DNA of 64,000 nt from Endozoicomonas gorgoniicola (GTDB lineage Bacteria > Pseudomonadota > Gammaproteobacteria > Pseudomonadales > Endozoicomonadaceae). The stretch spans positions 5,100,001-5,164,000 of the forward strand of contig NZ_JAPFCC010000001.1 of the NCBI RefSeq assembly GCF_025562715.2, in the 5' to 3' direction. Shown here in pieces: positions 1-11,180 of this stretch (its first letter is position 1; each line of letters begins with the position of its first letter). A model generated the notes under the pieces. It saw only the letters and a list, made by a program, of their open reading frames with translations, searched no databases and was not told the origin of the DNA. Position numbers and translations under genes: made by a program.

Positions 1-2643
<2,643 letters not shown>

Positions 2644-2880
2644 TATAACGCCAAAGCGATTTGAATGTTGACTGTGTTACCCGCTAGAGGATAACGAAGC
2701 CCGTTACCCGTAGCCCGTAACCCGTTAGCAGCCATGCACAGCATGAGAGTGCGAGCAAGAGAACTCGAAAAGCTTATTAAGAAACAGGATTCCAGAGTAT
2801 GCAGCAGCCCAAACGGGTCACGGGATACGGGCCACGGGATACGACCCAAAACGCCACCCCAGCTGTGACTCAAAAGAATT
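2644..2880 (+). repeat. 23S-5S internal spacer with degenerate CCCGTAAC-type repeats
   Basis: The spacer between 23S and 5S holds no gene. It contains clustered near-repeats of a CCCGTTACCCGTAGCCCGTA type at about 2700-2727 and inverted-sense versions (ACGGGATACGGGCCACGGGA type) at about 2819-2844. The two clusters are partly complementary, so they could pair in the pre-rRNA near the processing sites. The repeats are read directly; the pairing is inferred. Confidence 0.6.
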
Positions 2881-2999
2881 TGCCTGGTGACCATAGAGTG
2901 TTGGAACCACCCGATCCCATCCCGAACTCGGAAGTGAAACGACACATCGCCGATGGTAGTGTGGGGCTTCCCCATGTGAGAGTAGGTCATCGCCAGGCA
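2881..2999 (+). rRNA. rrf: 5S ribosomal RNA
   Basis: Complete 5S rRNA of about 119 nt. The 5' TGCCTGG and 3' CCAGGCA ends pair to form helix I, and the central CCGATCCCATCCCGAACTCGG segment is typical of 5S. It sits 237 nt after 23S on the same strand and is followed by a strong terminator, so it is the last gene of the rrn operon. Confidence 0.98.
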
Positions 3000-3083
3000 C
3001 CCAATTTACCTTGAGCGACCTCCATGAATGGAGGAAGCACTTCGAAACGTCAGGAACGTTTCAAGTGTTCGCTCAAGGCTGTG

Positions 3084-3116
3084 AAAACCCCAATCGAGAA
3101 ATCGGTTGGGGTTTTT
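3084..3116 (+). terminator. rrn operon rho-independent terminator
   Basis: Stem AAAACCCCAA / TTGGGGTTTT with a short loop, ending in a T-run, 85 nt after 5S rRNA. Placement and structure fit the terminator of the rRNA operon. Confidence 0.9.
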
Positions 3117-3303
3117 GCTATGTACGAAAAACAAACGATTTGAATTTAAGAACCATAATCTCGTCTCATTCATTTTCAATTCAGAATGCTGATTGTTTTC
3201 TTTATATCGAATTATTTATAAGCAGCAAGAACTATTTAGTTATGAAGTTCTCTAAATGTTAATGGACCACTAACGATGTAAAGAAAAACTAAGGAGAAGT
3301 CTA

Positions 3304-4284
3304 ATGAAAGTAATGTTTCGGTCACTGCTATTATTTCTGACGATTGCTTGCTTCGGGCTGACGGCTTATTCAGAGCAGTCTGTTCATACAATCGACACTG
3401 TCAGCTACGAGGTTCGTCAATCTTACCCGGATTGGGAAAATGCAGCTGATCGCTTGCCCTATGCAATGATGAGCTATTTTGCTGAAGTCATAAAAATCAA
3501 GGGAAGAAAGCCTAATAAGCAGAAAGCGATTGATCAGCGCTTCGCTTATCTGGCCTCTAATGGGTACATTCTTGCGGAAAAAAAAGACTTTCCCAGAGAC
3601 TGGTACAAGCATTTTCAGGGTGGTGACCTGAATAGGATTTATATAGATGAGACAGGTTTCAGAGCCAGAGTCTTTATTAATGAAACCAAAAAGACCGTTC
3701 TGCTTGCCATTGCAGGTACTGACTTTTCTGATAAAGACAGCATTTTGTCAGCAGCTTACCTGGCTTATGGAAGGCAATCTGGTGCAATGATGAACGCCAT
3801 GGATCTGGTTCTTGATCTGAGACAAATGTATTTCGAAAAGGACTATCGTATAGAAATTACCGGCGCATCCCAGGGAGGGGCTATTGCCCAGCTGGTAGCT
3901 TATGCAACGGCTGCTTCAGCTTTTGTATTTAACAGCCAAATGCCCGGTCAGGCACTTCTGGATATTGTTATGCCTGATGCCAAGGTAGATATTAAGCATG
4001 CCTACATTGGAGGAGATATGCTGAACGACAGCATCCATCCGGCAGGTTTTATTTTCCAGAACTCATCTACGGTAGAAACGCTTGAAATAATGCTTGATGA
4101 CACTATGGAAGATGAAGTCAATGACCTTTACTACAGGCAGCATGGTGTACTTGGTTACTACTTAGCAACGACTCCGTGGGTCAGGCACTGGACCGGAACG
4201 GTTCTGTTTGTTTCTGAAAAGCTTGCCGGTAAAGACTTTGCTGATCTTTATGCAAAAGAAACAGGTAAAAAGAGTGCCAAATAA
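3304..4284 (+). CDS. exported lipase-like alpha/beta hydrolase
   Basis: A 326-residue protein with a hydrophobic N-terminal export signal (about residues 5-23) and, near residue 187, the nucleophile-elbow sequence GASQGG (GxSxG, candidate catalytic Ser189). The preceding IAGTD near residue 137 resembles the oxyanion-hole segment of class-3 lipase / DUF2974-type hydrolases. It probably acts in the periplasm or outside the cell on an ester substrate, which cannot be named from sequence. Start chosen at ATG 3304 behind AAGGAG at 3291-3296. It is a single gene between the rrn operon and an oppositely oriented membrane gene. The hydrolase fold is fairly well supported; lipase activity is inference. 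Confidence 0.7.
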   Translation: MKVMFRSLLLFLTIACFGLTAYSEQSVHTIDTVSYEVRQSYPDWENAADRLPYAMMSYFAEVIKIKGRKPNKQKAIDQRFAYLASNGYILAEKKDFPRDWYKHFQGGDLNRIYIDETGFRARVFINETKKTVLLAIAGTDFSDKDSILSAAYLAYGRQSGAMMNAMDLVLDLRQMYFEKDYRIEITGASQGGAIAQLVAYATAASAFVFNSQMPGQALLDIVMPDAKVDIKHAYIGGDMLNDSIHPAGFIFQNSSTVETLEIMLDDTMEDEVNDLYYRQHGVLGYYLATTPWVRHWTGTVLFVSEKLAGKDFADLYAKETGKKSAK

Positions 4285-4292
4285 GAACTCTT

Positions 4293-4329
4293 TTAAAAAA
4301 TCTGATCAGCGGCTATTAAGAAGCCGCTG
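4293..4329 (-). terminator. hairpin plus T-run ending the 4316-4648 gene
   Basis: On the minus strand an 8-bp stem CAGCGGCT / AGCCGCTG (4307-4314 with 4322-4329) is followed after five bases by a run of six T. The stop codon of the small membrane protein gene lies in the loop, so stop and terminator overlap. Confidence 0.6.
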
Positions 4330-4648
4330 CAGCACTCAGCCCATTACTGGTTGAGTTCATAAATACAAAATAAAGACGTACCACAACAAAGATAAGCCCT
4401 ATTACCATGCCCAGTAGCAGGTTGGAAAGGCTCATAATAAAGGCGCCAGCCAGTGCAGCAAAAGGAATCCATGGCAGCATCAGGTACATCAGGCGCAGAT
4501 ACGCGCGGGCTTTGTTGCAGGATTTTGCACCAAATAGTCCCAGTACGGTAACCGGAAGAATAGTCAAAGGCAGGACAACGCTGATCAGGGTCAGGAGAAC
4601 CAGCCAATCCGGAGAACCGATCAAAAACTGTTCGAAAGACGCCAGCAT
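4316..4648 (-). CDS. small multi-pass inner-membrane protein, unknown function
   Basis: About 110 residues, almost wholly hydrophobic, with three probable membrane segments (roughly residues 13-38, 50-68 and 70-95) and a Ser/Ala-rich tail. I do not recognise a family. ATG 4648 is preferred over the upstream GTG at 4660 because a GGAG lies six bases before it. Other frames of the same stretch lack a sensible composition. It is a stand-alone gene transcribed towards the lipase-like gene, with its own terminator. Confidence 0.6.
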   Translation of the reverse strand: MLASFEQFLIGSPDWLVLLTLISVVLPLTILPVTVLGLFGAKSCNKARAYLRLMYLMLPWIPFAALAGAFIMSLSNLLLGMVIGLIFVVVRLYFVFMNSTSNGLSAAAAS

Positions 4649-4836
4649 AACAATCTCCACTTTTCTGTCCTGCCATGATGACCGGATTGCTTCATTATTG
4701 CTGTAAGATATTGCCGCCGTCGCATCAAGGCTTTATGAGCAGAGGTGGGTATATTTACTGGGCTTCTATCAGGTTTGTTGACAAGGTGATTAGTCACAAC
4801 CTGCAGGCTGTATGTAATACCAATCGCAGTTATTAG

Positions 4837-5418
4837 TTATTGTCTGATTCCTTCTACTTCCAGCGTAATATGAATATCAGCGGATGCTGGTCCGAGGTTC
4901 ATGTCGAAATCAGCCATAGACAACTGGGTGGTTCCGGAAAAACCAGCTCTGTAACCTCCCCATGGGTCTCTGCCTTCGCCGACTTTAACCGCTTCAATAA
5001 CGATTTTTTTGGTGACGCCCTTCAGGGTGAAGTCACCATAAATTCTGGCATTTTGTCCGTCGTCGCTTTCAATCCGGGTACTGACAAAAGAGGCTTCAGG
5101 GAACTGACTGGTGTTGAGAAATTTTTTACCGCGCAGGTGTTTATCCCGTTCAGCATGACTACTGTTCACTGAGTTGGTATTAATGTTTACCTTAATGCTT
5201 GATGCTTCCGGCTTTGCCGGGTCAAATTTGAATGAACCGCTAAAGTCTGTGAAATTCCCGTGAACCCAGCTATAGCCAAGATGACTGACCTTGAAGTTAA
5301 TAAAGGCATGGGCTCCTTTGGTATCGATCAGGTAGGTATTGGCACTGGCTGGTGCACTCAATCCAAGAATCGACACGGCAAAAGCAGCGATGGCAAAGAA
5401 TTTTTCTAAACGGGTCAT
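4837..5418 (-). CDS. yceI: YceI-family periplasmic protein
   Basis: 193 residues with a cleavable signal peptide (cleavage near ASA-N, residue 27) followed by a complete YceI lipocalin-like domain. The family opening (YLIDTKGAHAFINFKVSHLG) and the later DPWGGYRAGFSGTT segment are both readable. YceI proteins are beta-barrel periplasmic proteins that bind isoprenoid-type ligands; the exact ligand is unknown here. It lies 39 bp downstream of a cytochrome b561 gene, the same yceJ-yceI pairing seen in enterobacteria, so the two are probably co-transcribed. Confidence 0.92.
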   Translation of the reverse strand: MTRLEKFFAIAAFAVSILGLSAPASANTYLIDTKGAHAFINFKVSHLGYSWVHGNFTDFSGSFKFDPAKPEASSIKVNINTNSVNSSHAERDKHLRGKKFLNTSQFPEASFVSTRIESDDGQNARIYGDFTLKGVTKKIVIEAVKVGEGRDPWGGYRAGFSGTTQLSMADFDMNLGPASADIHITLEVEGIRQ

Positions 5419-5457
5419 AATGTTAACTCTTATTGTTATTAGGTAGCGGTCAGGCTT

Positions 5458-6009
5458 TCAATGCGTTTTTATCATTCTTATCAGTGTTCGGTCCCGGTTA
5501 ATCACATGATGTTTAATCGCTGCCAGCCCATGCAGGGAGGCCAGAACAACCAGTGACCAGGCCAGATAAAAGTGGATCTCACCAGCTATATCTTCCTGCC
5601 CGCGAATTCCTGTTATTAAAGCGGGTACTTCAAACCAGCCAAAAAACGACAAAGGTCTTCCATCTGCCGTACTGATCAGATAACCGCTGATCATAATGCC
5701 AAACAGAAGAAGGTACATCAGATGGTGAGTTGAAACAGCCAGTCTGACGGTTGTTTTACTAAGCTCCGGGAGATGCGCAGTTTTAGGGTTAATGGCTTTC
5801 CATAGAAGCCTGAAAAGGGTAGCTGCAAACAGGGTTAAGCCAATACTTTTATGCCACCATGGAAGTGACTGATACAAAGAGTCGTAATAAGACAGGGACA
5901 TCATATACAGGCCAACACCAAACAGTCCGAAAACAGTAAAGGCACTGATCCAGTGGATAAGTATGCTGATCAGGCCGTAACCCGCTGTTGTATTTTTCCA
6001 GACGCTCAT
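5458..6009 (-). CDS. yceJ: cytochrome b561 family protein
   Basis: 183 residues with four predicted membrane helices. The sequence begins with the family-typical YGLISILIHWISA segment, where the His is a candidate haem ligand; further membrane histidines lie in LPWWHKSIG, STHHLMYLLLFG and the last helix (SLHGLAAIKHH). It is an inner-membrane di-haem electron carrier. Position directly upstream of yceI in the same direction supports an operon. Start ATG 6009. Confidence 0.9.
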   Translation of the reverse strand: MSVWKNTTAGYGLISILIHWISAFTVFGLFGVGLYMMSLSYYDSLYQSLPWWHKSIGLTLFAATLFRLLWKAINPKTAHLPELSKTTVRLAVSTHHLMYLLLFGIMISGYLISTADGRPLSFFGWFEVPALITGIRGQEDIAGEIHFYLAWSLVVLASLHGLAAIKHHVINRDRTLIRMIKTH

Positions 6010-6348
6010 GTCCGTTCCCCACTGCTCTGGTCAAAAAAAGATTACTGTAAAATAAATGTATTAAATATCATAAAAATTAGATGGCATTGTTCTAATAAAT
6101 CGAAGGGTTGGATGAAAAATTAGCCAGCTTGTTTAATGACCTATGGTAACTAATTAAGAATGATCATAAATCATTCAGTCAGTGGCTGATTATTAAGCGA
6201 CGATTGGTATTCTATTTTTACTTTTGTGCCAAATTTTACCTTTATGTTTACCTTTGTCTTTGCCTCTTGCCTCAGATCAAACTAAGCAGATTAAAATTAT
6301 TTATAATCCATTCATCCAAAGATAAGCAAAAATAAAAGAGATGTATTG
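6010..6348. other. divergent intergenic region
   Basis: A 339-bp AT-rich gap between the divergent cytochrome b561 and ABC binding-protein genes. It should hold both promoters. A short pyrimidine-rich quasi-repeat (TTTACCTTTATGTTTACCTTTG type) lies near 6235-6260. No ORF, RNA gene or clear operator is visible. Confidence 0.5.
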
Positions 6349-7137
6349 ATGAAAAAGCTCAATTTGTTGGTGGGGACTGCAATAGCCGTGTTGTTATCGG
6401 CTTGCAGTGGCTCTGAAGAAACTGCGACAGCGGTGATTACTGGTGATCCAATCACCAGAGATATTAAAGCAGAGCTGAAAGTCTGGTCCTGGGATGTGGC
6501 AGCAAAAGCTTTAAAAGATACGATTCCCAGCTTCAATGAAAAATATCCCAACGTAAAAGTGGTCGTGGAAGAGCTGGGCACATCGGATACTTATCAGAAG
6601 TTGATGATAGGCCTGAACTCCAATACCGGCCTGCCTGATGTGATGACCATTGAAACCGATGGTTTCGTAAAATACCCTCCTAATTTTCCTGGTGGTTTCT
6701 ACGACCTGAGCAAGGTCGCAGGGAACATGAAACAGGATTTCGACCCCAGCAAATGGCCAACTGGTGAGTACGAAGGAAAGCTTTATGCGCTTCCCTGGGA
6801 CTCTGCGCCTGCCGGTATTTTCTACCGTCGTGATTTCTTCCAGAAAGCAGACGTCAATGTTAATGACTTAACTACCTGGGGCGACTTCATTGACGCAGGT
6901 AAAAAGGTTCAGGCTGCTAACCCTGGCGTAAAGATGATTCCTATAAATTATGCCAAGGGGACTTATATTCATGGCATGTTGACCGGGCAGCTGGGCGGAG
7001 GCAGCTTTAACGAGAAAGGTGAAATAACGTTAGCAGACAACAAGAATATCAAGGCGATGGAGCTTCAGAAACGGCTGCATGACGAAGACCTGACCTACAA
7101 CGCGGATTCCTGGAACACCCTGGTTATCGCCACTAAA

Positions 7138-7417
7138 CGTTCATGGCCGGTAACTGGCCACCCCGAAGCATGAAAATATTGAAGCCTTCATCCAGACTTG
7201 GAGTGGGCGGCAAGGCCTGATCATGGTCGACAAATTTTTCAGAGGCTTTTGACCCTGAACCTAAACTGACCTGGACGGATCGCTCGTACCCCTAATCGTT
7301 TCCCGCCTTACGACGTTGAACGGATAGTAAAAAGACCTCTGCTGATCCTCGGCTTATGGCCCACGATCAATCCATCAGACCTTGCCATCTTCCATGATCC
7401 ATAGGGAGATTAGTCTG
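7138..7417 (+). ncRNA. candidate bridge RNA region of the IS110 element
   Basis: Long non-coding left end upstream of the transposase. In the IS110 subgroup this segment encodes the bridge RNA whose loops pair with donor and target DNA; this is established for IS621. Here I can see the right size and place but did not determine the loops, so the call rests on family knowledge and position. Confidence 0.4.
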
Positions 7418-8641
7418 ATGCAGTCAATTTTGAAATGTTGTGCTGGCCTCGATGTTCACAAGATGATGGTCATGGCGACTGTTCAGACCGAAGATGAAAA
7501 CGGCGAAATCAAAGAGATCACTCAGTCGTTCAAGACGTATCGACGTGAACGCAGGAAGCTTCGCGACTTCCTGGTGAAACATCAGGTTGAGCTCGTAGTC
7601 ATGGAAAGTACTGGCGTTTACTGGAAATGCGTTCACGAAACTCTGATTAAAGCAGGCCTCAAGGTCTGGGTTGTCAATGCCCGTCACGTCAAGAATGTGC
7701 CCGGTCGCAAGACTGATGTCCAGGACAGTCAGTGGCTGGCAACACTGGGTCGGTGTGGTTTGCTTCGCCCCAGCTTTGTACCGCCCCCTGATATCGAGCA
7801 GCTGAGGTTGCTGTTTCGCCGTCGTCAGAAACTGGTGGGGCAGCTTGCCGGTGAAAAGACCCGTCTGCATAAAGTTCTGGACGATGCCGGCATCCGTCTC
7901 GGTGGTGTAGTGAGTGACATACATGGCAAGTCCGCACAGGAAATGATTCAGGGACTGATTGACGGCCTGCCTCCGCAAGAGCTGGTGAAGTTTGCCCGTG
8001 GCAAGCTGAAGAGCAAAACCAAAGAGTTATTCGACAGCATGGAAGGCTCGCTGTCTTCAGCACATCTGACAGTGCTTAAGAGCATCCGGAAACATATTCA
8101 GTATCTGGATGATGAGGTTGCCGAATTGGATGCGGGAATACGCAATATTGTACAAACTCAGTACCGGGAACCCTGGCAGCTATTGCAAACCCTTCCGGGA
8201 GTCGATGAGATCGCAGCAGCAGGGTTGATTGCTGAGATCGGTGATGACATGAGTGCCTTTGGCAGCCGGGAGTCTCTGGCATCCTGGGCAGGCCTATGTC
8301 CGGGCAACAATGAAAGTGCCGGTAAGCGTAAGAGTGGTAAAACTCGTAAGGGCAACCAGTCCTTACGACGGCTGATGTGTGAGATCAGTCAGGCAGCTGT
8401 AAAGACCAAAAGCCAGTTCAAAGGCAAACATCAAAGCCTGACCATTCGCCGTGGATATAAGCGCAGCATCATTGCCATCGGACATAAAATGTTGCGGGTG
8501 ATCTACTGCATCCTCACCAGGCTTACGCCCTACAAGGATCCAGAGATTGATTACGAAGCACTGACGGTTCACAGGAATGCACCGCGCTGGTTACAGATGC
8601 TCCAGAAATATAATTATCTGCCAGCTTTAACTAAAGAATAA
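7418..8641 (+). CDS. IS110-family transposase (DEDD recombinase)
   Basis: 407 residues. The N-terminal RuvC-like DEDD domain is recognisable from CAGLDVHK, VVMESTGVYW and GRKTDVQDSQWLA. The C-terminal Tnp_20 domain has LLQTLPGVDEIAAAGLIAEI and SWAGLCPGNNESAGKRKSGK, which should include the catalytic Ser. A run of about 100 residues between them is probably coiled coil. Start ATG 7418 behind AGGGAG at 7403-7408, rather than the longer TTG-initiated frame from 7382. It appears intact and the element may be active. Confidence 0.93.
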   Translation: MQSILKCCAGLDVHKMMVMATVQTEDENGEIKEITQSFKTYRRERRKLRDFLVKHQVELVVMESTGVYWKCVHETLIKAGLKVWVVNARHVKNVPGRKTDVQDSQWLATLGRCGLLRPSFVPPPDIEQLRLLFRRRQKLVGQLAGEKTRLHKVLDDAGIRLGGVVSDIHGKSAQEMIQGLIDGLPPQELVKFARGKLKSKTKELFDSMEGSLSSAHLTVLKSIRKHIQYLDDEVAELDAGIRNIVQTQYREPWQLLQTLPGVDEIAAAGLIAEIGDDMSAFGSRESLASWAGLCPGNNESAGKRKSGKTRKGNQSLRRLMCEISQAAVKTKSQFKGKHQSLTIRRGYKRSIIAIGHKMLRVIYCILTRLTPYKDPEIDYEALTVHRNAPRWLQMLQKYNYLPALTKE

Positions 8642-9332
8642 AAGCTCATCAGAGGCTGCGAGTAAGAACCTTGCCTGTCGGTGAGGATGGAGTGCTTTGC
8701 GAGTTCGGAGCACTATTTTCATAGTAAAAACAACGAAGTGGCAACCGTACCTTATGGTGGCTGGTGGGGAGGAACCCTGAAAGATCAGATGCCTGAACAC
8801 AGTGGCAAATGGGGCTTCTTTTCTTTCCCGGCTTTTGAGGAGGGAGGCAACCGGGCCACTTACATCGGTGGTGCGTCACTGACTATACCCTCCCAGTCTG
8901 AGAATGGGGAGCTGGCCTGGGAATTTATCAGGAACGCCATTGCTACCAAAGACAATCAGGTCATGATGTATAAAAAATACGACCTGTTTCCTTCCTATCT
9001 GCCTGCTTTTGATGACCCCTATTTTGAAAAAGGCGATCCTTACTTTGGGGGGCAGAAGATGGCTCGTGTACTGGCGGATATGGTTCCGCACATCAATGTT
9101 TCTTTCAATACGGAAGATGGCGGTGAAGCCGGTGACTATCTCCTGAATGCACAGTCCGATATTTTGCTTGAAGATGCTCCTGTCAGAGCGAGTCTCGAAA
9201 AAGCTGCCCGGTCTTTGCAGACTGCAACGGGGCGTGCTATCGCAAATTAAATGGGAAGCCGGTTGGCGGATGATGTGACGTCTTTAACCACATTATCCGC
9301 CTGGCTCGATAGACACACCGGAAGGATATATT

Positions 9333-10247
9333 ATGGAAGCCTGTCTTTCACAAGAGAAAGAGACCAGGGTCAGTCTTCTTTCAAAACTGAAGCTGACCAA
9401 TAAAACAGCACCTTATTATTTTATTGCTCCCGCTGTTTTTCTATTTTCACTGTTTACGATTTACCCTTTTCTACGAACCATTACCCTTAGTTTTTTCAGC
9501 TACGAACGTGGTCAATATATATTTACCGGGCTGGCTAATTACTCACGCCTGTTTGGTGATGAGGTGTTTTATCAGGCTCTGTCTAACACCTTTATCTATT
9601 TGCTGATTCAGGTGCCTTTGATGTCCATGCTGTCACTGGTTCTGGCAGTGGCCATGAACTCGCGATTTATTAAATGGAAATCCCAGTTCCGGGTTGGTTA
9701 CTTTCTGCCATCTGTCACAGAGATGGTCGCCTATTCCATTATTTTCTCGCTCTTTTTAAACGATAAAGGTCTTCTTAATTACCTCCTTTCCATTTTAGGG
9801 ATCGACAGTGTGTCCTGGCTGGTTGATCCTTTCTGGGCGAAGTTCTCCATTATGCTGGCACTGACATGGCGCTGGACCGGTTACAACATGGTGATCATGC
9901 TGGCAGGTCTGCAGGGAATTCCGGCTGACCTCTATGAAGCGGCGGAAATTGATGGTGCCAGCAAATTGAAACAGTTTTTCTATATCACCATTCCGCAGAT
10001 GAAGCCTCTGATTCTGTTTTCCATGCTGATGTCTACTATCGGTACGATTAACCTGTTCAGTGAACCTTTTATTCTGACCAAAGGTGGCCCGGGTAACTCA
10101 ACCATGTCTCTTGGCCTTTATCTCTATAACCAGGGCTTTATGAATCTGAATTTTGGCTATGCGTCGGCGATCTCGGTGGTTCTGCTGATATTGACCGCAG
10201 TGATGTCGTATATACAGGTAAAGGTAGGAGGCAAAGATAATGGTTGA
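9333..10247 (+). CDS. carbohydrate ABC transporter permease (MalF/UgpA type)
   Basis: 304 residues with six predicted membrane helices and the inner-membrane EAA loop (EAAEIDGASKLKQFFYITIP near residues 206-225) that docks with the ATPase. It forms one half of the channel of the importer whose binding protein is interrupted just upstream. Start ATG 9333 behind GGAAGG. It overlaps the next permease gene by 8 bp, indicating translational coupling. The IS110 insertion upstream may reduce its transcription. Confidence 0.93.
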   Translation: MEACLSQEKETRVSLLSKLKLTNKTAPYYFIAPAVFLFSLFTIYPFLRTITLSFFSYERGQYIFTGLANYSRLFGDEVFYQALSNTFIYLLIQVPLMSMLSLVLAVAMNSRFIKWKSQFRVGYFLPSVTEMVAYSIIFSLFLNDKGLLNYLLSILGIDSVSWLVDPFWAKFSIMLALTWRWTGYNMVIMLAGLQGIPADLYEAAEIDGASKLKQFFYITIPQMKPLILFSMLMSTIGTINLFSEPFILTKGGPGNSTMSLGLYLYNQGFMNLNFGYASAISVVLLILTAVMSYIQVKVGGKDNG

Positions 10248-11070
10248 ATCCAGCACAGGCCTCAAAAAGGTATTCACTTATACCACGATAATACTGGGGC
10301 TGATTGTCTCACTGTTTCCCTTTTACTGGATGTTTATCGGTGCGACAAACAGCTCGGCGGATATTTTCGCCTTTCCGCCCCGTCTGCTGCCCGGTGATCA
10401 TTTCTGGCAAAACCTGACCGCGCTAAACGAACAGATTGACCTTGGACGTGTTATTTTTAACTCGTTCTATGTGTCCCTGAGCTATACCTTTTTTGTTCTG
10501 GCGCTCAGTACTATTACCGGTTATGCCTTTGCAAAATTTCAGTTCAAGGGACAGGACTATATCTTCGGTGCCATCCTCCTGACCATGATGTTGCCTGCCC
10601 AGGCCACCATGATTCCCCTGTTTGATACCATGAAGGCCTTTGGCTGGCTGAACTCTTACAAAGCGGTCATTATCCCCGGTATTGCCAATGCCTTTGGTAT
10701 TTTTCTGATGCGTCAGAATATGAAAAAAATCCCCGACTCATTGATTGAGGCAGCACGGATTGATGGCTGTGGCGAATTCGCTATTTTTTACAAAATCGTG
10801 TTGCCGACCATGAAGCCTGCCATTGCCGCGCTGGGTATTTATATGTTTATGGCCCAGTGGGGGAATTTTATGTGGCAGTTGATTGTGTTGAATGATGCTT
10901 CCATGAAGACCTTGCCGGTGGCTCTGTCCTCGCTGGTTGGGTTGTCCAGGGTGGATTATGGTCAGGTGTTTATGGGAGCCAGTCTCTCGACACTGCCCGT
11001 GATCGCTATTTTCCTGTTACTTCAGAAGCAGTTTATTTCCGGCATTCTTGGTGGTGCTGTTAAAGAATAA
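10240..11070 (+). CDS. carbohydrate ABC transporter permease (MalG/LacG type)
   Basis: 276 residues, six membrane helices, EAA loop EAARIDGCGEFAIFYKIVLP near residues 170-189. Second half of the sugar importer channel. The GGAGG ribosome site lies inside the preceding gene and the two genes overlap by 8 bp. The C-terminus (ISGILGGAVKE) is typical of the family, whose usual length is 270-290 residues. Confidence 0.93.
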   Translation: MVESSTGLKKVFTYTTIILGLIVSLFPFYWMFIGATNSSADIFAFPPRLLPGDHFWQNLTALNEQIDLGRVIFNSFYVSLSYTFFVLALSTITGYAFAKFQFKGQDYIFGAILLTMMLPAQATMIPLFDTMKAFGWLNSYKAVIIPGIANAFGIFLMRQNMKKIPDSLIEAARIDGCGEFAIFYKIVLPTMKPAIAALGIYMFMAQWGNFMWQLIVLNDASMKTLPVALSSLVGLSRVDYGQVFMGASLSTLPVIAIFLLLQKQFISGILGGAVKE

Positions 11071-11180
11071 AGCCGCATTAAGGATTACGGCAATAAAAAA
11101 CTTATCAGCTTGCCCTATTCCCCTAGTAGGAATAGCGATGGCTTGCAAATATTCATAAAAAATTGAGCAGTAGTTGAACA

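Larger units (their letters stand above)
7138..8728 (+). mobile_element. IS110-family insertion sequence (about 1.59 kb)
   Basis: Element inserted in the substrate-binding-protein gene. The boundaries come from the reading-frame joint: the shared TAAA at 7134-7137 and 8725-8728 leaves a few bases of ambiguity. No terminal inverted repeats or long target duplication are visible, as expected for IS110. The layout is a long (about 280 bp) non-coding left end, one DEDD transposase ORF and a short (about 87 bp) right end, which fits the IS110 rather than the IS1111 subgroup. Confidence 0.8.
6349..9250 (+). pseudogene. sugar ABC transporter substrate-binding lipoprotein, split by IS110-family element
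   Basis: Family-1 extracellular solute-binding protein for a carbohydrate importer. The 5' part (6349-7137) has a lipoprotein signal (lipobox LLSAC) and the usual KVWSWDV and YALPWDSAPAG segments. The 3' part (8729-9250) carries GGWWGG and the C-terminal helices. Joining the parts at a shared TAAA gives 437 codons in frame, a normal size, reading ...LVIATKNNEVATVPYGG across the joint. ATG 6349 is chosen over TTG 6346. As it stands only a truncated protein with an 11-residue IS-encoded tail could be made, so the importer probably lacks its receptor unless precise excision occurs. Confidence 0.88.

Noticed and set aside
4344..4706. Frames on both strands overlapping the small membrane protein
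   Set aside because: The 4316-4648 frame has the membrane-protein composition and a ribosome site; the others are shadows.
8701..8728. CACT shared by both IS110 ends as the alternative insertion core
   Set aside because: Joining there leaves the substrate-binding protein out of frame, whereas the TAAA joint restores it.
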